Below, in pieces: positions 25,779-35,002 of a DNA stretch of 64,000 nt. The stretch's first letter is position 1. Every line of letters starts with the position of its first letter. The translations under genes were made by a program, and so were the position numbers. This DNA is from Variovorax sp. V93 (GTDB lineage Bacteria > Pseudomonadota > Gammaproteobacteria > Burkholderiales > Burkholderiaceae_C), in assembly GCF_041154485.1 (NCBI RefSeq), contig NZ_AP028669.1:4815001-4879000 (forward strand). Reading direction: 5' to 3'. The notes beneath the pieces were generated by a model. It saw only the letters and a program-made list of their open reading frames with translations, did not search any database and was not told where the DNA came from.

Positions 25779-27392
25779 TCAGGCTTTGTCTTTCAGCAGG
25801 CGCCGCAGCACCTTGCCGGCGCCGGTCGTCGGCAGCGCATCGATGAAGCTCACGGCACGCGGCGCCTTGTAGCTGGCCATGTTGTCGCGCGCCCAGGCCA
25901 TGAGCGCGTCAGCCTCGAGCGCCGCGCCGGGCTTGCGCACGATGAAGGCCTTGACCACCTCGCCCTTCTCGGCATCGGGCTGCGCGATGACCGCGGCCTG
26001 GGCCACCGCGGGGTGCTTGATGAGGATGGTCTCGACCTCTTCCGGGAACACGCTGTAGCCGGAGACCTTGATCATCTCCTTGAAGCGGCCGATGAAGGTG
26101 AGATAGCCATCGGCATCGAGCTTGCCCATGTCGCCGGTGTGCACACATCCATTGCGCAGCGTGGCGGCCGTGGCCTCGGGCTTGTTCCAGTAGCCCTTGA
26201 AGGAGCCGGGGCTGGCGAGCACGATCTCGCCCACCTCGCCCGCGGGCAGGTCGGCCTGCGTCTCGGGGTCGACGATGCGAATGCGCACGCCCGGCACCGC
26301 GACGCCCTGCGTGCCCCAGCGCGGCGCATGGTGCGGCGTGTAGGTGTCGCAGGTGTGGGTTTCGCTGAGCCCGTAGGCGGCCTCGAACGACGTGCAGTTG
26401 GGCGCATGCGCGCGCCACTGCGCGGCCAGCGGCTCGGTGAAGGCGATGCCGAAGCTCGTGACCGGATTGCGCCGCAGGCTCGAGAGGTCGAAGCCCGCGA
26501 TGTCGGGCACCTGCATGCAGGCCACGTTCATCGGCGCGATGCTGTACCACCAGCTCACCTTGTAGCGCGCGATGGCCTGCAGCACCGCGCGCGGATCGAA
26601 GCGGTGCAGCAGCACCGACGCCGCGCCACTGAGCACCGGCACGTTCACCCCCATCAGCATGCCGGCGATGTGATAGAGCGGCGCGATGGAAAGCAGCACA
26701 TCGTCGCCGGCCACGCCGTTGCAATCGGCGGCGGCGCGGGTCTTGAACAGCGCGTTGCCGTAGCTCAGCATCGCGCCCTTGGGCAGCCCGGTGGTGCCGG
26801 AGGTGTAGGTCATGAGCGCCACGTCGTCGAGGCCGATGGCCACGGGCTGCGGCGCGCCATCGCCCTGCATCACGGCCAGGAAGTCCTCGCACCCCTCGGG
26901 CATGCTGCGCAGGGCGCTGCGCTCCGCGAGCAGTTCTGCGGGAAGGTCGGGCACGGGGTCTTCGGGCAGCAGGTCGGCGTAGTGCACCACGAACACATGC
27001 ACGAGCGCACTCTGCGGCTGCACCTTGCGCACCACCGGCAGCAGCGGCGCGGCGGCGACGATCACGCGCGCCTGCAGGTCGTTGACCTGGTAGGCCAGCT
27101 CGTGCTCCTTGTTGAGCGGGCTGCCCGGGCAGACGATGGCGCCGATCTTCTGGATGCCGAAATGCGCGACCAGGTACTGCGGGCAGTTGTTGAGGAACAG
27201 CACCACCGGCTCGCCCTTCTTCACGCCGATGGCCTGCAGCCGCGCCGCGAAGGCGTCGCTCGCGCGGTCGAGCTGCACCCAGCTCATGGCATGGCCGTAC
27301 CAGATGCAGGCCGGGCGCTCGCCGCGCTCGCGCGCGTGGGCACGCAGGTACTCGTGCAGGGGCTGTTGCGGACGGTCGGGCAATGTCTCCAT
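25779..27392 (-). CDS. Acyl-CoA ligase (AMP-dependent synthetase)
   Basis: A 537-residue ANL-superfamily enzyme making acyl-CoA from a carboxylic acid, ATP and CoA via an acyl-adenylate. The P-loop-like A3 motif YTSGTTGLPKG (about residues 190-205), the A5 region around YGLSETHTCDTY, the hinge FIGRFKEMIKVSGYSVFPEE and the C-terminal catalytic Lys in GAGKVLRR are all visible. It starts 86 bases from a divergent TetR gene and is followed 11 bases later by the carboxylase, forming a two-gene operon. The TetR protein is its likely regulator, probably responding to the acid or its CoA ester. Chain-length preference cannot be judged. Confidence 0.93.
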   Translation of the reverse strand: METLPDRPQQPLHEYLRAHARERGERPACIWYGHAMSWVQLDRASDAFAARLQAIGVKKGEPVVLFLNNCPQYLVAHFGIQKIGAIVCPGSPLNKEHELAYQVNDLQARVIVAAAPLLPVVRKVQPQSALVHVFVVHYADLLPEDPVPDLPAELLAERSALRSMPEGCEDFLAVMQGDGAPQPVAIGLDDVALMTYTSGTTGLPKGAMLSYGNALFKTRAAADCNGVAGDDVLLSIAPLYHIAGMLMGVNVPVLSGAASVLLHRFDPRAVLQAIARYKVSWWYSIAPMNVACMQVPDIAGFDLSSLRRNPVTSFGIAFTEPLAAQWRAHAPNCTSFEAAYGLSETHTCDTYTPHHAPRWGTQGVAVPGVRIRIVDPETQADLPAGEVGEIVLASPGSFKGYWNKPEATAATLRNGCVHTGDMGKLDADGYLTFIGRFKEMIKVSGYSVFPEEVETILIKHPAVAQAAVIAQPDAEKGEVVKAFIVRKPGAALEADALMAWARDNMASYKAPRAVSFIDALPTTGAGKVLRRLLKDKA

Positions 27393-27456
27393 GGCGTCAC
27401 TTTCTCAGGGTTATCGATAGCCGGCTGCAGGAGCCAGGCGCTTGCCAATGGGTGCA

Positions 27457-27485
27457 TGGTGCACCAACAATCCTACCCATGGGTA
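27457..27485. promoter_or_regulatory. Candidate TetR operators, one over the tetR start codon
   Basis: Two perfect dyads lie in the divergent ligase/tetR region: TGGTGCACCA (27457-27466) and TACCCATGGGTA (27474-27485). The second contains the ATG of the tetR gene, so a repressor bound there would block its own gene directly. Which regulator binds is inference. Confidence 0.55.
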
Positions 27486-28177
27486 TAACTTCCGCGACAC
27501 GGCACAAACCCTCTGGCAAGGCCGCAACCTCGGCCACCACCACGGCACAGCCGCACCTTCCGCAGGGCACCGGGCGCCAGCGCGCGGCCACGCAGGGCAC
27601 CGACCTGCAGCGCGAGCGCATCCTGCAGGCGGCGGCGCAGCTCTTTGCGGCGCAGGGCTACGCCAACACCACCATGGCGCAGATCGTGCGTGCGCTGGGC
27701 GTGACCAAGCCCTTCGTGTACTACTACTTCCGCGACAAGCAGGAGATCTTCGAAACGCTGTCCTGGCGTCCCGCGGTCGACTGCTTCACCGCGCTCGACT
27801 TTGCGGCCGGCGATCCGCGCCGCGCGAGCGAGAAGGTGCTCGAAGGCATCGAGCGCCTGATCCGCGCCACCATTGCGCACCACCCCTGCGCCTTCTTTCC
27901 GTACCGCGAGCCGCAGGTGTACCGGCCCGAATACATCGCGGCGCAGAAGAAGCTCGCACATCACTTCTACGACCTGCTGTGCCCGCTGCTCGAGGAGGCG
28001 CGCCGCGACGGCGACCTGGACTTCGCCGAGACCAAGATCACCGCATTGGCGGCTTGCAGCCTGCCCGGTTTCCTCTACAGCTGGTACCGGCCGAACGGGC
28101 GCCTCTCGCCCGACGAGGTGGCGGCCGAGCTCACGAAGCTCGCGAGCCGGGTGATCGGCCTGCGCACCCAACACTGA
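27479..28177 (+). CDS. TetR-family regulator of the acyl-CoA carboxylase/ligase genes
   Basis: A 232-residue regulator. After about 40 variable residues comes the TetR helix-turn-helix (about residues 43-90: ERILQAAAQLFAAQGYANTT, then QIVRALGVTKPFVYYYFRDK). The C-terminal helical domain binds the inducer; it contains ALAACSLPGFLYSWYRPNG. The gene is divergent from the ligase-carboxylase operon and 23 bases ahead of an ABC receptor gene on the same strand, so it probably controls both sides. Its start codon lies inside a 12-bp perfect palindrome, which suggests autorepression. Confidence 0.9.
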   Translation: MGITSATRHKPSGKAATSATTTAQPHLPQGTGRQRAATQGTDLQRERILQAAAQLFAAQGYANTTMAQIVRALGVTKPFVYYYFRDKQEIFETLSWRPAVDCFTALDFAAGDPRRASEKVLEGIERLIRATIAHHPCAFFPYREPQVYRPEYIAAQKKLAHHFYDLLCPLLEEARRDGDLDFAETKITALAACSLPGFLYSWYRPNGRLSPDEVAAELTKLASRVIGLRTQH

Positions 28178-28200
28178 CCACAAGAAACTAGAGACAAACC

Positions 28201-29457
28201 ATGAAGTACAAGCATGCGCCTCTGGCGCCGATCGCCCTCGCCTGCCTGCTGGCCGTTGCCGGAAGCGCCCAGGCCCAGCAGCCCACCTACAAGATCGCCT
28301 ACATCGACCCGCTCTCGGGGCCGTTCGCGAACGTGGGCGAACTGATGCTGACGCACACGCAGTACGCCATCGAGGAGATCAACGCCAAGGGCGGCGTGCT
28401 CGGCGGCACGAAGCTGCAGCTGCTGCAGTTCGACAGCAAGCTCTCGGCGCAGGAAAGCCAGAGCGCGCTGCAGGCGGCCATCGACCAGGGCGCCAGGGCC
28501 ATCGTCACGGGGGGATCGGGCTCCTCGGTAGTGACCGCGCTCGTTCAATCGGTGGCGCGCTGGAACCAGCGCAACCCGGGCAAGGAGCTGCTCGTGCTGA
28601 ACCATTCCTCGATCGACCCCGAGATGACGGGCAAGGGCTGCAGCTTCTGGCACTTCCAGACCGAGGCCAACACGGCGATGAAGATGAAGGCACTGGCCAA
28701 CTACATCAAGAAGACGCCCGACGTGAAGAAGGTCTACCTGCTGAACCAGGACTATGCCCACGGCAAGCAGTGGGCGAGCTACGGCAGGCAGCTGGTGGGG
28801 CTGGCGCGGCCCGACGTGCAGTTCGTCGGCGAAACGCTGCATCCGATCGGCCGGGTGAAGGACTTCTCGCCCTACATCGCGAACATCAAGCAAAGCGGTG
28901 CCGACTCGGTCATCACCGGCAACTGGGGCCAGGACATGACGCTGCTGCTCAAGGCCGCGGGCGATGCCGGCTACAACCTGCGCTACTTCAACCACAGCGC
29001 GGGCTCGGTGCCGGGCACGGTGCTGGCGGTGTCGCAGGCCAAACTCGGGCAGCTGACCTGGGTCGCCGAGTGGCATCCGGGGCAGGCCGACACGCCGCGC
29101 GCCGACGCGCTGGCCAAGGCCTACAAGGCCAAGACGGGCAAGGACTTCCTCGCGCCGCGCATCGACTTCACGCCGCGCCTGCTGGCCGCCGCGATCAACA
29201 AGGCCGGCTCGACCGACACGGTGAAGGTGGCGCGTGCGCTCGAGGACATGAGCTACGACTCGGTGGTGGGGCCGATCCGCATGCGCGCCGAGGACCACCA
29301 GCTGCTGCTGCCGCAGGTGGTCAACACCATTGCGCCGGTCGATGGCAAGAGCGTGAAGGTGGGCTGGGAAGGCACGAACTACGGCTTCCGGACGGACGCT
29401 GTCTACACGGGCAACGAGCTGGCACAGGGCTCCGAATGCAAGATGGTTCGGCCTTGA
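28201..29457 (+). CDS. ABC transporter substrate-binding protein, LivK type
   Basis: A 418-residue periplasmic receptor of the type I fold (Peripla_BP_6) used for branched-chain amino acids, aromatic acids and amides. The signal peptide ends AQA-Q and the mature chain begins YKIAYIDPLSGPFANVGE, with NDG-like hinge segments in the middle. It is an orphan: no permease or ATPase genes follow. Lying in one transcript with the TetR gene and opposite the acyl-CoA ligase suggests the ligand is the carboxylic acid fed to that ligase. A possible ribosome-binding site is the weak AGAGAC before the ATG. Confidence 0.92.
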   Translation: MKYKHAPLAPIALACLLAVAGSAQAQQPTYKIAYIDPLSGPFANVGELMLTHTQYAIEEINAKGGVLGGTKLQLLQFDSKLSAQESQSALQAAIDQGARAIVTGGSGSSVVTALVQSVARWNQRNPGKELLVLNHSSIDPEMTGKGCSFWHFQTEANTAMKMKALANYIKKTPDVKKVYLLNQDYAHGKQWASYGRQLVGLARPDVQFVGETLHPIGRVKDFSPYIANIKQSGADSVITGNWGQDMTLLLKAAGDAGYNLRYFNHSAGSVPGTVLAVSQAKLGQLTWVAEWHPGQADTPRADALAKAYKAKTGKDFLAPRIDFTPRLLAAAINKAGSTDTVKVARALEDMSYDSVVGPIRMRAEDHQLLLPQVVNTIAPVDGKSVKVGWEGTNYGFRTDAVYTGNELAQGSECKMVRP

Positions 29458-29697
29458 GGGCTTTTGCTTGCTGTTGCGGCTGAAGTCCTTCGGGGCGCGT
29501 GCACAGATCACCGGGTACTCCCCTCCGCGAATGTCCCCCCGTCGGCGGGAGCGCGCCCTGAATCAGCGGCGCCCCGAACAAAGGCACTGAACCAGCCTAA
29601 GGGAAACCCCGTCCTGCCCCCCACCGGTGCCCTCGGGATACTCCGGGTCACACGCCGGAATCTCCGAAGCGGGTCCACTCCAAAGGCACAGCACCCC

Positions 29698-32600
29698 ATG
29701 GCAGGCAAAAACTCGCTCTACCCGATCCCGCACCCCGCGAAGAAGCCGTTCGTCGGCAACCTGCTGTCGATCGGCTCCGACTCCCCCGTGCTCGACATGT
29801 GGAAGATCGCGCAGGACCTCGGCGGCATCTACTGGCTCGACATGCCGGGCATGCCGGTGATCGTGGTGTCATCGCCCGCGCTGGTCGACGAGCTCTGCGA
29901 AGAGGCGCGCTTCGACAAGAGCACGCGCGGCGCGCTGCGCCGGCTGCGCGCGGCATCGCACGGGCTCTTCACCTCCGACACGCACGAGGAGACCTGGTCG
30001 AAGCCGCACAACATCCTGCTGGCCAACTTCAGCCAGCGCGCCATGCAGGCCTACCACCCGATGATGCTGGACATCGCGGGCCAGCTGGTCACCAAGTGGG
30101 AGCGCCTGAACTTCGACGAAGAGGTGGACGTGGTACGCGACATGACCGCGCTCACGCTCGACACCATCGGCCTGTGCGGCTTCGGCTACCGCTTCAATTC
30201 CTTCTACCGCGAGGGCTTCCATCCCTTCGTCGATGCGATGGTGCGCACGCTGGAAACGGTGCAGAACCGCCGCGGCCTCCCGCTGGAAGAGTTCATGCTC
30301 AAGAAGGAACTCGCCCAGCAGCGCAAGGACATCCGCTTCATGCACAAGATGGTGGAAGACATCATCCAGGAGCGCCGCGCGAGCGGGGCCGACATCGCCA
30401 CCAAGCCCGACCTGCTGAGCTACATGATCGCGGGCGTCGACAAGAAAAGCGGCGAGAAGCTCACCGACAAGATGATCCGCGACGAGTGCATCGAATTCCT
30501 CATCGCGGGGCACGAGACCACCAGCGGCCTGCTCTCGTTCGCGATCTACTTCCTGCTGAAGAACCCCGAGGCGCTGGCCAAGGCGCAGGCCGAGGTCGAC
30601 AGCGTGTTCGGCGGCGACACCACGCAAAAGCCCACCTACGCGCAGGTCAACCGGCTGCAGTACGTGATGCAGGTGCTGAAGGAATCGCTGCGCCTGTACC
30701 CGACCGCGCCCGCGATCTCGATGCGCGCCAAGGAAGACACCAAGATCGGCGGCCAGTACACGATCAAGAAGAACAACATGGTCATCATGCATGCGCTGGC
30801 GCTGCATCGCGACAAGGGCATCTGGGGCGAGGATGCCGACCAGTTCAACCCCGACCACTTCAGCCGCGAGGCCGAGCGCGAGCGGCCGGTGAATGCCTTC
30901 AAGCCCTTCGGCAACGGGCAGCGCGCCTGCATCGGCCGCCAGTTCGCATTGCAGGAAGCGGTGCTCACGCTGGGCATGATCCTGCAGCGCTTCAACCTGG
31001 TCGATCACACGGGCTACAAGCTCAGGATCAAGGAAGCGCTCACGATCAAGCCGGAGAATTTCAGGATCAAGGCGCTGCTGCGCGACCCGGCCTCGCGTCC
31101 ACGCGGCAACGGGGAAGCAGCAGCAACAGCCACGCCAGCGACCTCGGCAAAACCCGCCGCGCGCAAGCCGCAGGCGGCGCGCCACGGCACCTCGCTGCTG
31201 GTGCTGCAGGGCTCCAACCTCGGCACGGCCGAAGACCTGGCGCGCCAGCTGGCCGAGGCCGGCGAGCTGCGCGGCTTCTCCACGCAGGTGGCTTCGCTCG
31301 ACGACTACGCCGAGCGGCTGCCCGCCAACGGCGCCGTCGCCATCGTCTGCGCCTCGTACAACGGCATGGCGCCCGACAACGCCGCCGAGTTCCATCGCTG
31401 GCTCGACAAGGCCGACGACTCGCTCAACGGTGTGCGCTTCAGCGTCTTCGGCTGCGGCAACACCGACTGGGCCGCCACCTACCAGGCCGTGCCGCGGCGC
31501 ATCGACGAGCGGCTGGAGGCGCTCGGCGCCGCGCGCGTGCATCCGCGCGGCGAAGGCGACGCACGCGAGGACATGGACGGCGCCTTCCAGGACTGGAGCG
31601 ATGCGCTCTGGCCCGAACTGGTGAAGGCCTTCGGCATCCAGTCCGGCGCCGACACGCCCGCCGAGGCCGAGCCGCTCTACACGCTCGAGGAACTGCCGCC
31701 GCCGCAGAAGAACGCGCTCGTCGATGCGCTGGGCGCGGTGGCCCTGCGCGTGATCGAGAACCGCGAGCTGCAGAGCCCCGGCAACACCGGCGAAGCGGGG
31801 CGCTCCACGCGCCACGTCGAGCTGATGCTGCCCGAAGGCGTGAACTACCGCGCCGGCGACCACCTGAGCGTGGTGCCGCGCAACAGCCCGGCGCAGGTGG
31901 AGCGCGCGATGGCGCGCTTCGGATTCGACCGCTCCGCGCATGTGCGGCTGCATGCCGAGCCGGGCCGCAAGACGGCCCTGCCGGTCGACCAGGTGATCGC
32001 GGTCGACCGCCTGCTCGGCGACTATGTCGAGCTGCAGGACGTGGCCACGCGCAAGCAGATCGCCACGCTCGCGGCGTACACCGAGTGCCCGGTCACCAAG
32101 CCGAAGCTCGCCGCGCTCTCGGGCAGCGACGAAGCCTCGCAGGCGGCCTACAGGGCCGAGGTGCTGCACAAGCGAAAGTCGCTGCTCGACCTGCTCGAGG
32201 CACACCGCGCCTGCCAGCTGCCGTTCGCGGTGTTCCTCGAAATGCTGTCGCCGCTCTCGCCGCGCTACTACTCGATCTCGTCCTCGCCGGCGATGACGCC
32301 GGGGCGCTGCAGCGTCACCGTGGGCGTGGTGAGCGCGCCGGCGCTCTCGGGCAACGGCACCTTCGAGGGCGTTTGCTCCAACTACCTGGCGCGCGCCGAA
32401 GCGGGCGATACGGTGCATGGCGTGATCCGCGAGACCACGGCCGAGGGCTTCCGCCTGCCCGAGGATGCGCAGCGCCCGCTCGTCATGATTGGACCCGGCA
32501 CCGGCCTCGCGCCGTTCCGCGGCTTTTTGCAGGAGCGCGCGGCGCAGGCCGAGCGCGGCCAGGCGCTGGGCGATGCGATGCTGTTCTTCGGCTGTCGCCA

Positions 32601-32922
32601 TCCCGAGCAGGATTTCATCTATGCCGAAGAGCTCGAGGCCTGGTCGCACCGCGGCCTGATGAAGCTGCACACGGCGTTCTCGCGCGCGGGCGAACGCAAG
32701 GTCTATGTGCAGGACCTGATCCGCGAGCAGGGCGCGGCCGTGTGGAAGCTGCTCGAAGCCGGCGCGGTGATCTATGTGTGCGGCGACGGGTCGCGCATGG
32801 AGCCCGACGTGCGGCGCACGCTGGCCGACCTGGCGCGCGAGCATGGCCATGACGGCGCGGCGTGGATGGACCGGATGATTGCCGACCAGCGCTACGTGCT
32901 CGACGTCTGGGCGGGGGCCTGA
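29698..32922 (+). CDS. Self-sufficient cytochrome P450/P450 reductase (CYP102/BM3 type)
   Basis: A 1074-residue fusion of a P450 haem domain (about 1-470), an FMN flavodoxin-like domain (from about 495, LLVLQGSNLGTAEDLA) and an FAD/NADPH reductase domain (about 690-1074: RYYSISSSP, GPGTGLAPFRGF, ending YVLDVWAG). The haem domain has the I-helix AGHETTSGLL, ExxR in ESLRLYP and the Cys loop FGNGQRACIG with Cys411. The order and the closing DVWAG match Bacillus P450 BM3, which hydroxylates fatty acids near the omega end. Unlike BM3, the positions of Arg47 and Tyr51, which hold the fatty-acid carboxylate, are Met52 and Val56 here; the Phe87 equivalent (GLFTS) is kept. ATG at 29698 was chosen because the P450 fold starts there. 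Confidence 0.95.
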   Translation: MAGKNSLYPIPHPAKKPFVGNLLSIGSDSPVLDMWKIAQDLGGIYWLDMPGMPVIVVSSPALVDELCEEARFDKSTRGALRRLRAASHGLFTSDTHEETWSKPHNILLANFSQRAMQAYHPMMLDIAGQLVTKWERLNFDEEVDVVRDMTALTLDTIGLCGFGYRFNSFYREGFHPFVDAMVRTLETVQNRRGLPLEEFMLKKELAQQRKDIRFMHKMVEDIIQERRASGADIATKPDLLSYMIAGVDKKSGEKLTDKMIRDECIEFLIAGHETTSGLLSFAIYFLLKNPEALAKAQAEVDSVFGGDTTQKPTYAQVNRLQYVMQVLKESLRLYPTAPAISMRAKEDTKIGGQYTIKKNNMVIMHALALHRDKGIWGEDADQFNPDHFSREAERERPVNAFKPFGNGQRACIGRQFALQEAVLTLGMILQRFNLVDHTGYKLRIKEALTIKPENFRIKALLRDPASRPRGNGEAAATATPATSAKPAARKPQAARHGTSLLVLQGSNLGTAEDLARQLAEAGELRGFSTQVASLDDYAERLPANGAVAIVCASYNGMAPDNAAEFHRWLDKADDSLNGVRFSVFGCGNTDWAATYQAVPRRIDERLEALGAARVHPRGEGDAREDMDGAFQDWSDALWPELVKAFGIQSGADTPAEAEPLYTLEELPPPQKNALVDALGAVALRVIENRELQSPGNTGEAGRSTRHVELMLPEGVNYRAGDHLSVVPRNSPAQVERAMARFGFDRSAHVRLHAEPGRKTALPVDQVIAVDRLLGDYVELQDVATRKQIATLAAYTECPVTKPKLAALSGSDEASQAAYRAEVLHKRKSLLDLLEAHRACQLPFAVFLEMLSPLSPRYYSISSSPAMTPGRCSVTVGVVSAPALSGNGTFEGVCSNYLARAEAGDTVHGVIRETTAEGFRLPEDAQRPLVMIGPGTGLAPFRGFLQERAAQAERGQALGDAMLFFGCRHPEQDFIYAEELEAWSHRGLMKLHTAFSRAGERKVYVQDLIREQGAAVWKLLEAGAVIYVCGDGSRMEPDVRRTLADLAREHGHDGAAWMDRMIADQRYVLDVWAGA

Positions 32923-32934
32923 CCCCGCCGGAAC

Positions 32935-33708
32935 TCAGGCCTTGCGGCTCGGATCGGGATAGACCAGCGGCCCGAGCAGCCCGCGGTTGAACGGCTTCCA
33001 CCCGCCCTGCGGCTGCGCAAGCCGGTCGGCCACCGCATAGAGCACCGCCGGATGCGCGCCCAGCCCCAGGTGGCTCGCGACCACCTCGATGTTTTCTGCC
33101 TGCGGACCCGGCTTCTCGAGGCTGCAGCGCCAGGCGACCACGCCATCGGTGCGGCTGAAGATCGAGGTCGTGGGCACCGGCGGCGTGGGCTGCACGAACT
33201 TCATGCGGCGCGGGTCATGCGAGCTCTGGCCGCTCACGCCCTCGTACACGCGCCATGCGTTGGTGGCGCGCGGGCTGCCGGAGAACGGACTGCCCAGGGT
33301 GATGACGTTGCGCACCAGTTCCGGCTGCGCCGACGCCAGCAGCCGCGCATAGACGCCGCCCAGGCTCCAGCCGATCAGGCTGACCTTCTGCCCGCTCTTT
33401 TCGGCGAGCGACTTCAGCAGCGCGAGCATGCCGTCCTCCACGCCTTCGCGCGGCCCGAAGTTGCGGCCCAGGCCCCAGCCGTGCGCGTCGTAGCCGCGGC
33501 TGCACAGGTAGCGGCGCAGCACCAGCGTCGAGCCGTCGCCCGCCACGAGGCCAGGCAGCACGAGCACCGGATGCCCGTCGCCGCGCGGCGCGAGCTGCAG
33601 CAGCGGCCACATCGCGATGCCGGCGCCCGTTTCCCAGAGTGCGCGCGCTTCGGCCAGCAGCAGCAGGCTCGACGGCGCCGCGATGGGGTCTCGGGTGGCG
33701 GTGGTCAT
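32935..33708 (-). CDS. Alpha/beta hydrolase, lipase/esterase-like
   Basis: A 257-residue cytosolic alpha/beta hydrolase. The nucleophile elbow is GWSLGG with Ser115, the acid is probably the Asp in FSRTDGVVAWR, and the His is in ASHLGLGAHP. It resembles the PGAP1/LipA-like group. It is the last gene of a minus-strand run containing a wax ester synthase, phasins and a TetR regulator, so turnover or mobilisation of storage lipid or polyester is a reasonable guess. ATG at 33708 has AAAGGAAAG about 10 bases upstream; the in-frame upstream region is low quality. Confidence 0.85.
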   Translation of the reverse strand: MTTATRDPIAAPSSLLLLAEARALWETGAGIAMWPLLQLAPRGDGHPVLVLPGLVAGDGSTLVLRRYLCSRGYDAHGWGLGRNFGPREGVEDGMLALLKSLAEKSGQKVSLIGWSLGGVYARLLASAQPELVRNVITLGSPFSGSPRATNAWRVYEGVSGQSSHDPRRMKFVQPTPPVPTTSIFSRTDGVVAWRCSLEKPGPQAENIEVVASHLGLGAHPAVLYAVADRLAQPQGGWKPFNRGLLGPLVYPDPSRKA

Positions 33709-33794
33709 GAGGACGGCTTTCCTTTCTGTTCTTTGTTCTGTAGGACGAGCATGGCGAACCAAAGTTTCACCGCCCCGCCGGACAACAGCGATCT

Positions 33795-34430
33795 TTATCC
33801 GAGGTATTTGCCCCGCAGGTAATCAAGGTAAGCCCTCGATTCGCTCGAAACATACGGCGAAATCAAGGTCAGCGTGTAGAAAGCCGCCAATCCCGGGTCG
33901 GCCTGCGCGAGCGCGTCGCGCCCCGGCACCAGGCGTTCGAACGAGAGCCAGCAGGTGGTGGTGAAAACCATCTGCAAGGCGAGGATGCGCGCCTGCTCGG
34001 CGCTGGTCTCGATCACGCCCGAGGCCACCAGCCCTTCGCAGAGCGCCTGGGCGGCCAGCAGGTTCTGCGCGGTGAGCGCCTGCGCGCGCTGCCCGAGCGC
34101 GGGGTATTCGCTGGCCAGGAAAGCCATGTCGCGGTAGATGAACCGGTACTGGTCGATGGCCTCGAAGCGCAGGTGCAGCGCGAGCCAGAGGTCGTCGATG
34201 GCGGTGATCGAACCCGCGGAGCCGTCGAGCACTTCGAGCCGCTGCTCGAAGCGCCGGAACAGCCACTCGACGATCAGCTGCTTGGCCTTGAAGTGATAGT
34301 GCAGGTTGCCCGGACTGATGCCGAGCTCGGCCGCGATCTTGTGCGTGGACACGGCCGCCAGGCCTTGCGCATTGAACAGCGCGAGGCTGGCCTGCAGGAT
34401 GCGGTCGCGCGTGGTGTTGGAACTGGCCAC
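33795..34430 (-). CDS. TetR-family regulator
   Basis: A 211-residue regulator with a canonical N-terminal TetR helix-turn-helix (RDRILQASLALFNAQGLAAV, KIAAELGISPGNLHYHFKAK) and an all-helical ligand domain containing FIYRDMAFLASEYPALGQR. The group with HYHF in the recognition helix often controls acyl-CoA or PHA metabolism. The gene sits between the phasin and the alpha/beta hydrolase genes, all on one strand with short gaps (42 and 86 bases), so local control of storage metabolism is likely. Confidence 0.9.
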   Translation of the reverse strand: MASSNTTRDRILQASLALFNAQGLAAVSTHKIAAELGISPGNLHYHFKAKQLIVEWLFRRFEQRLEVLDGSAGSITAIDDLWLALHLRFEAIDQYRFIYRDMAFLASEYPALGQRAQALTAQNLLAAQALCEGLVASGVIETSAEQARILALQMVFTTTCWLSFERLVPGRDALAQADPGLAAFYTLTLISPYVSSESRAYLDYLRGKYLG

Positions 34431-34472
34431 AACCGGCTGGTGCTGCTGCGTGCTTCGCTGGGCTGCTGGCGC

Positions 34473-34985
34473 TCAGCGCTTGCCGCTGCCGCGCGGGCCG
34501 GCGTTCTTGGGCTCAAGTTGCGCGAGGCGCTCGCGCAGCCGGATCACTTCTTCACGCAGTGCCTGCACCTCTTCTGCGCTGGGCATGCCCAGCCGCTGCA
34601 GGGCGGTGGCCACGCGCTGGTCGAACACGTCCTCGAACTTGCGCAGGCCGAAGCTGTCGAGGCTCGGAAAGCCACGGGGAACCGCGGCCTTGGCACCCGC
34701 CGGATCGAACTTGCCCTGGCCGATGCCCAGCAGCCCCTCGATCACGTTGGCCTGGCGCTTGGCGACGTCGTCGCGCACGTTGCCGAGCACCTTGAGGCCG
34801 GCGCGCAGCAGGCCTTCGGCGCCGATGGCCTGCTTGCCCGGCGCAGCGTCCGGTGCGGCGGCCGCCGTTTTCTTCTTCGGTGCCGCGGCCTTCTTCCCGG
34901 CTGCGGGCACCTTCCTGGCAGGCTTCGCAGGCGCCGCCGCCCTCTTCTTCCTGGAATCGTCCGTCGGATCGGGGCGGGTCGCCAT
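34473..34985 (-). CDS. Phasin (PhaF/PhaI type) with basic N-terminal tail
   Basis: A 170-residue granule protein. Residues 1-45 form a Lys/Ala/Pro-rich, histone-H1-like tail (for example PARKVPAAGKKAAAPKKK). The rest matches the phasin family PF05597, with FGLRKFEDVFDQRVATALQRLGMPS and a C-terminal leucine-heptad coiled coil ending RERLAQLEPK. Phasins coat polyhydroxyalkanoate granules; in Pseudomonas PhaF the basic tail also binds DNA and ties granules to the nucleoid, though there the tail is C-terminal. It follows a second tail-bearing small protein gene with a 17-base gap. Confidence 0.85.
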   Translation of the reverse strand: MATRPDPTDDSRKKRAAAPAKPARKVPAAGKKAAAPKKKTAAAAPDAAPGKQAIGAEGLLRAGLKVLGNVRDDVAKRQANVIEGLLGIGQGKFDPAGAKAAVPRGFPSLDSFGLRKFEDVFDQRVATALQRLGMPSAEEVQALREEVIRLRERLAQLEPKNAGPRGSGKR

Positions 34986-35002
34986 GCGTTGTTGCTCCAG
35001 GG

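Noticed and set aside
21751..25872. Very long open frame (over 1300 codons) on the strand opposite the acyl-CoA carboxylase and ligase genes
   Set aside because: Shadow of GC-rich coding sequence: its product is an Arg/His/Ala-rich composition with no domains, while the opposite strand encodes intact known enzymes.
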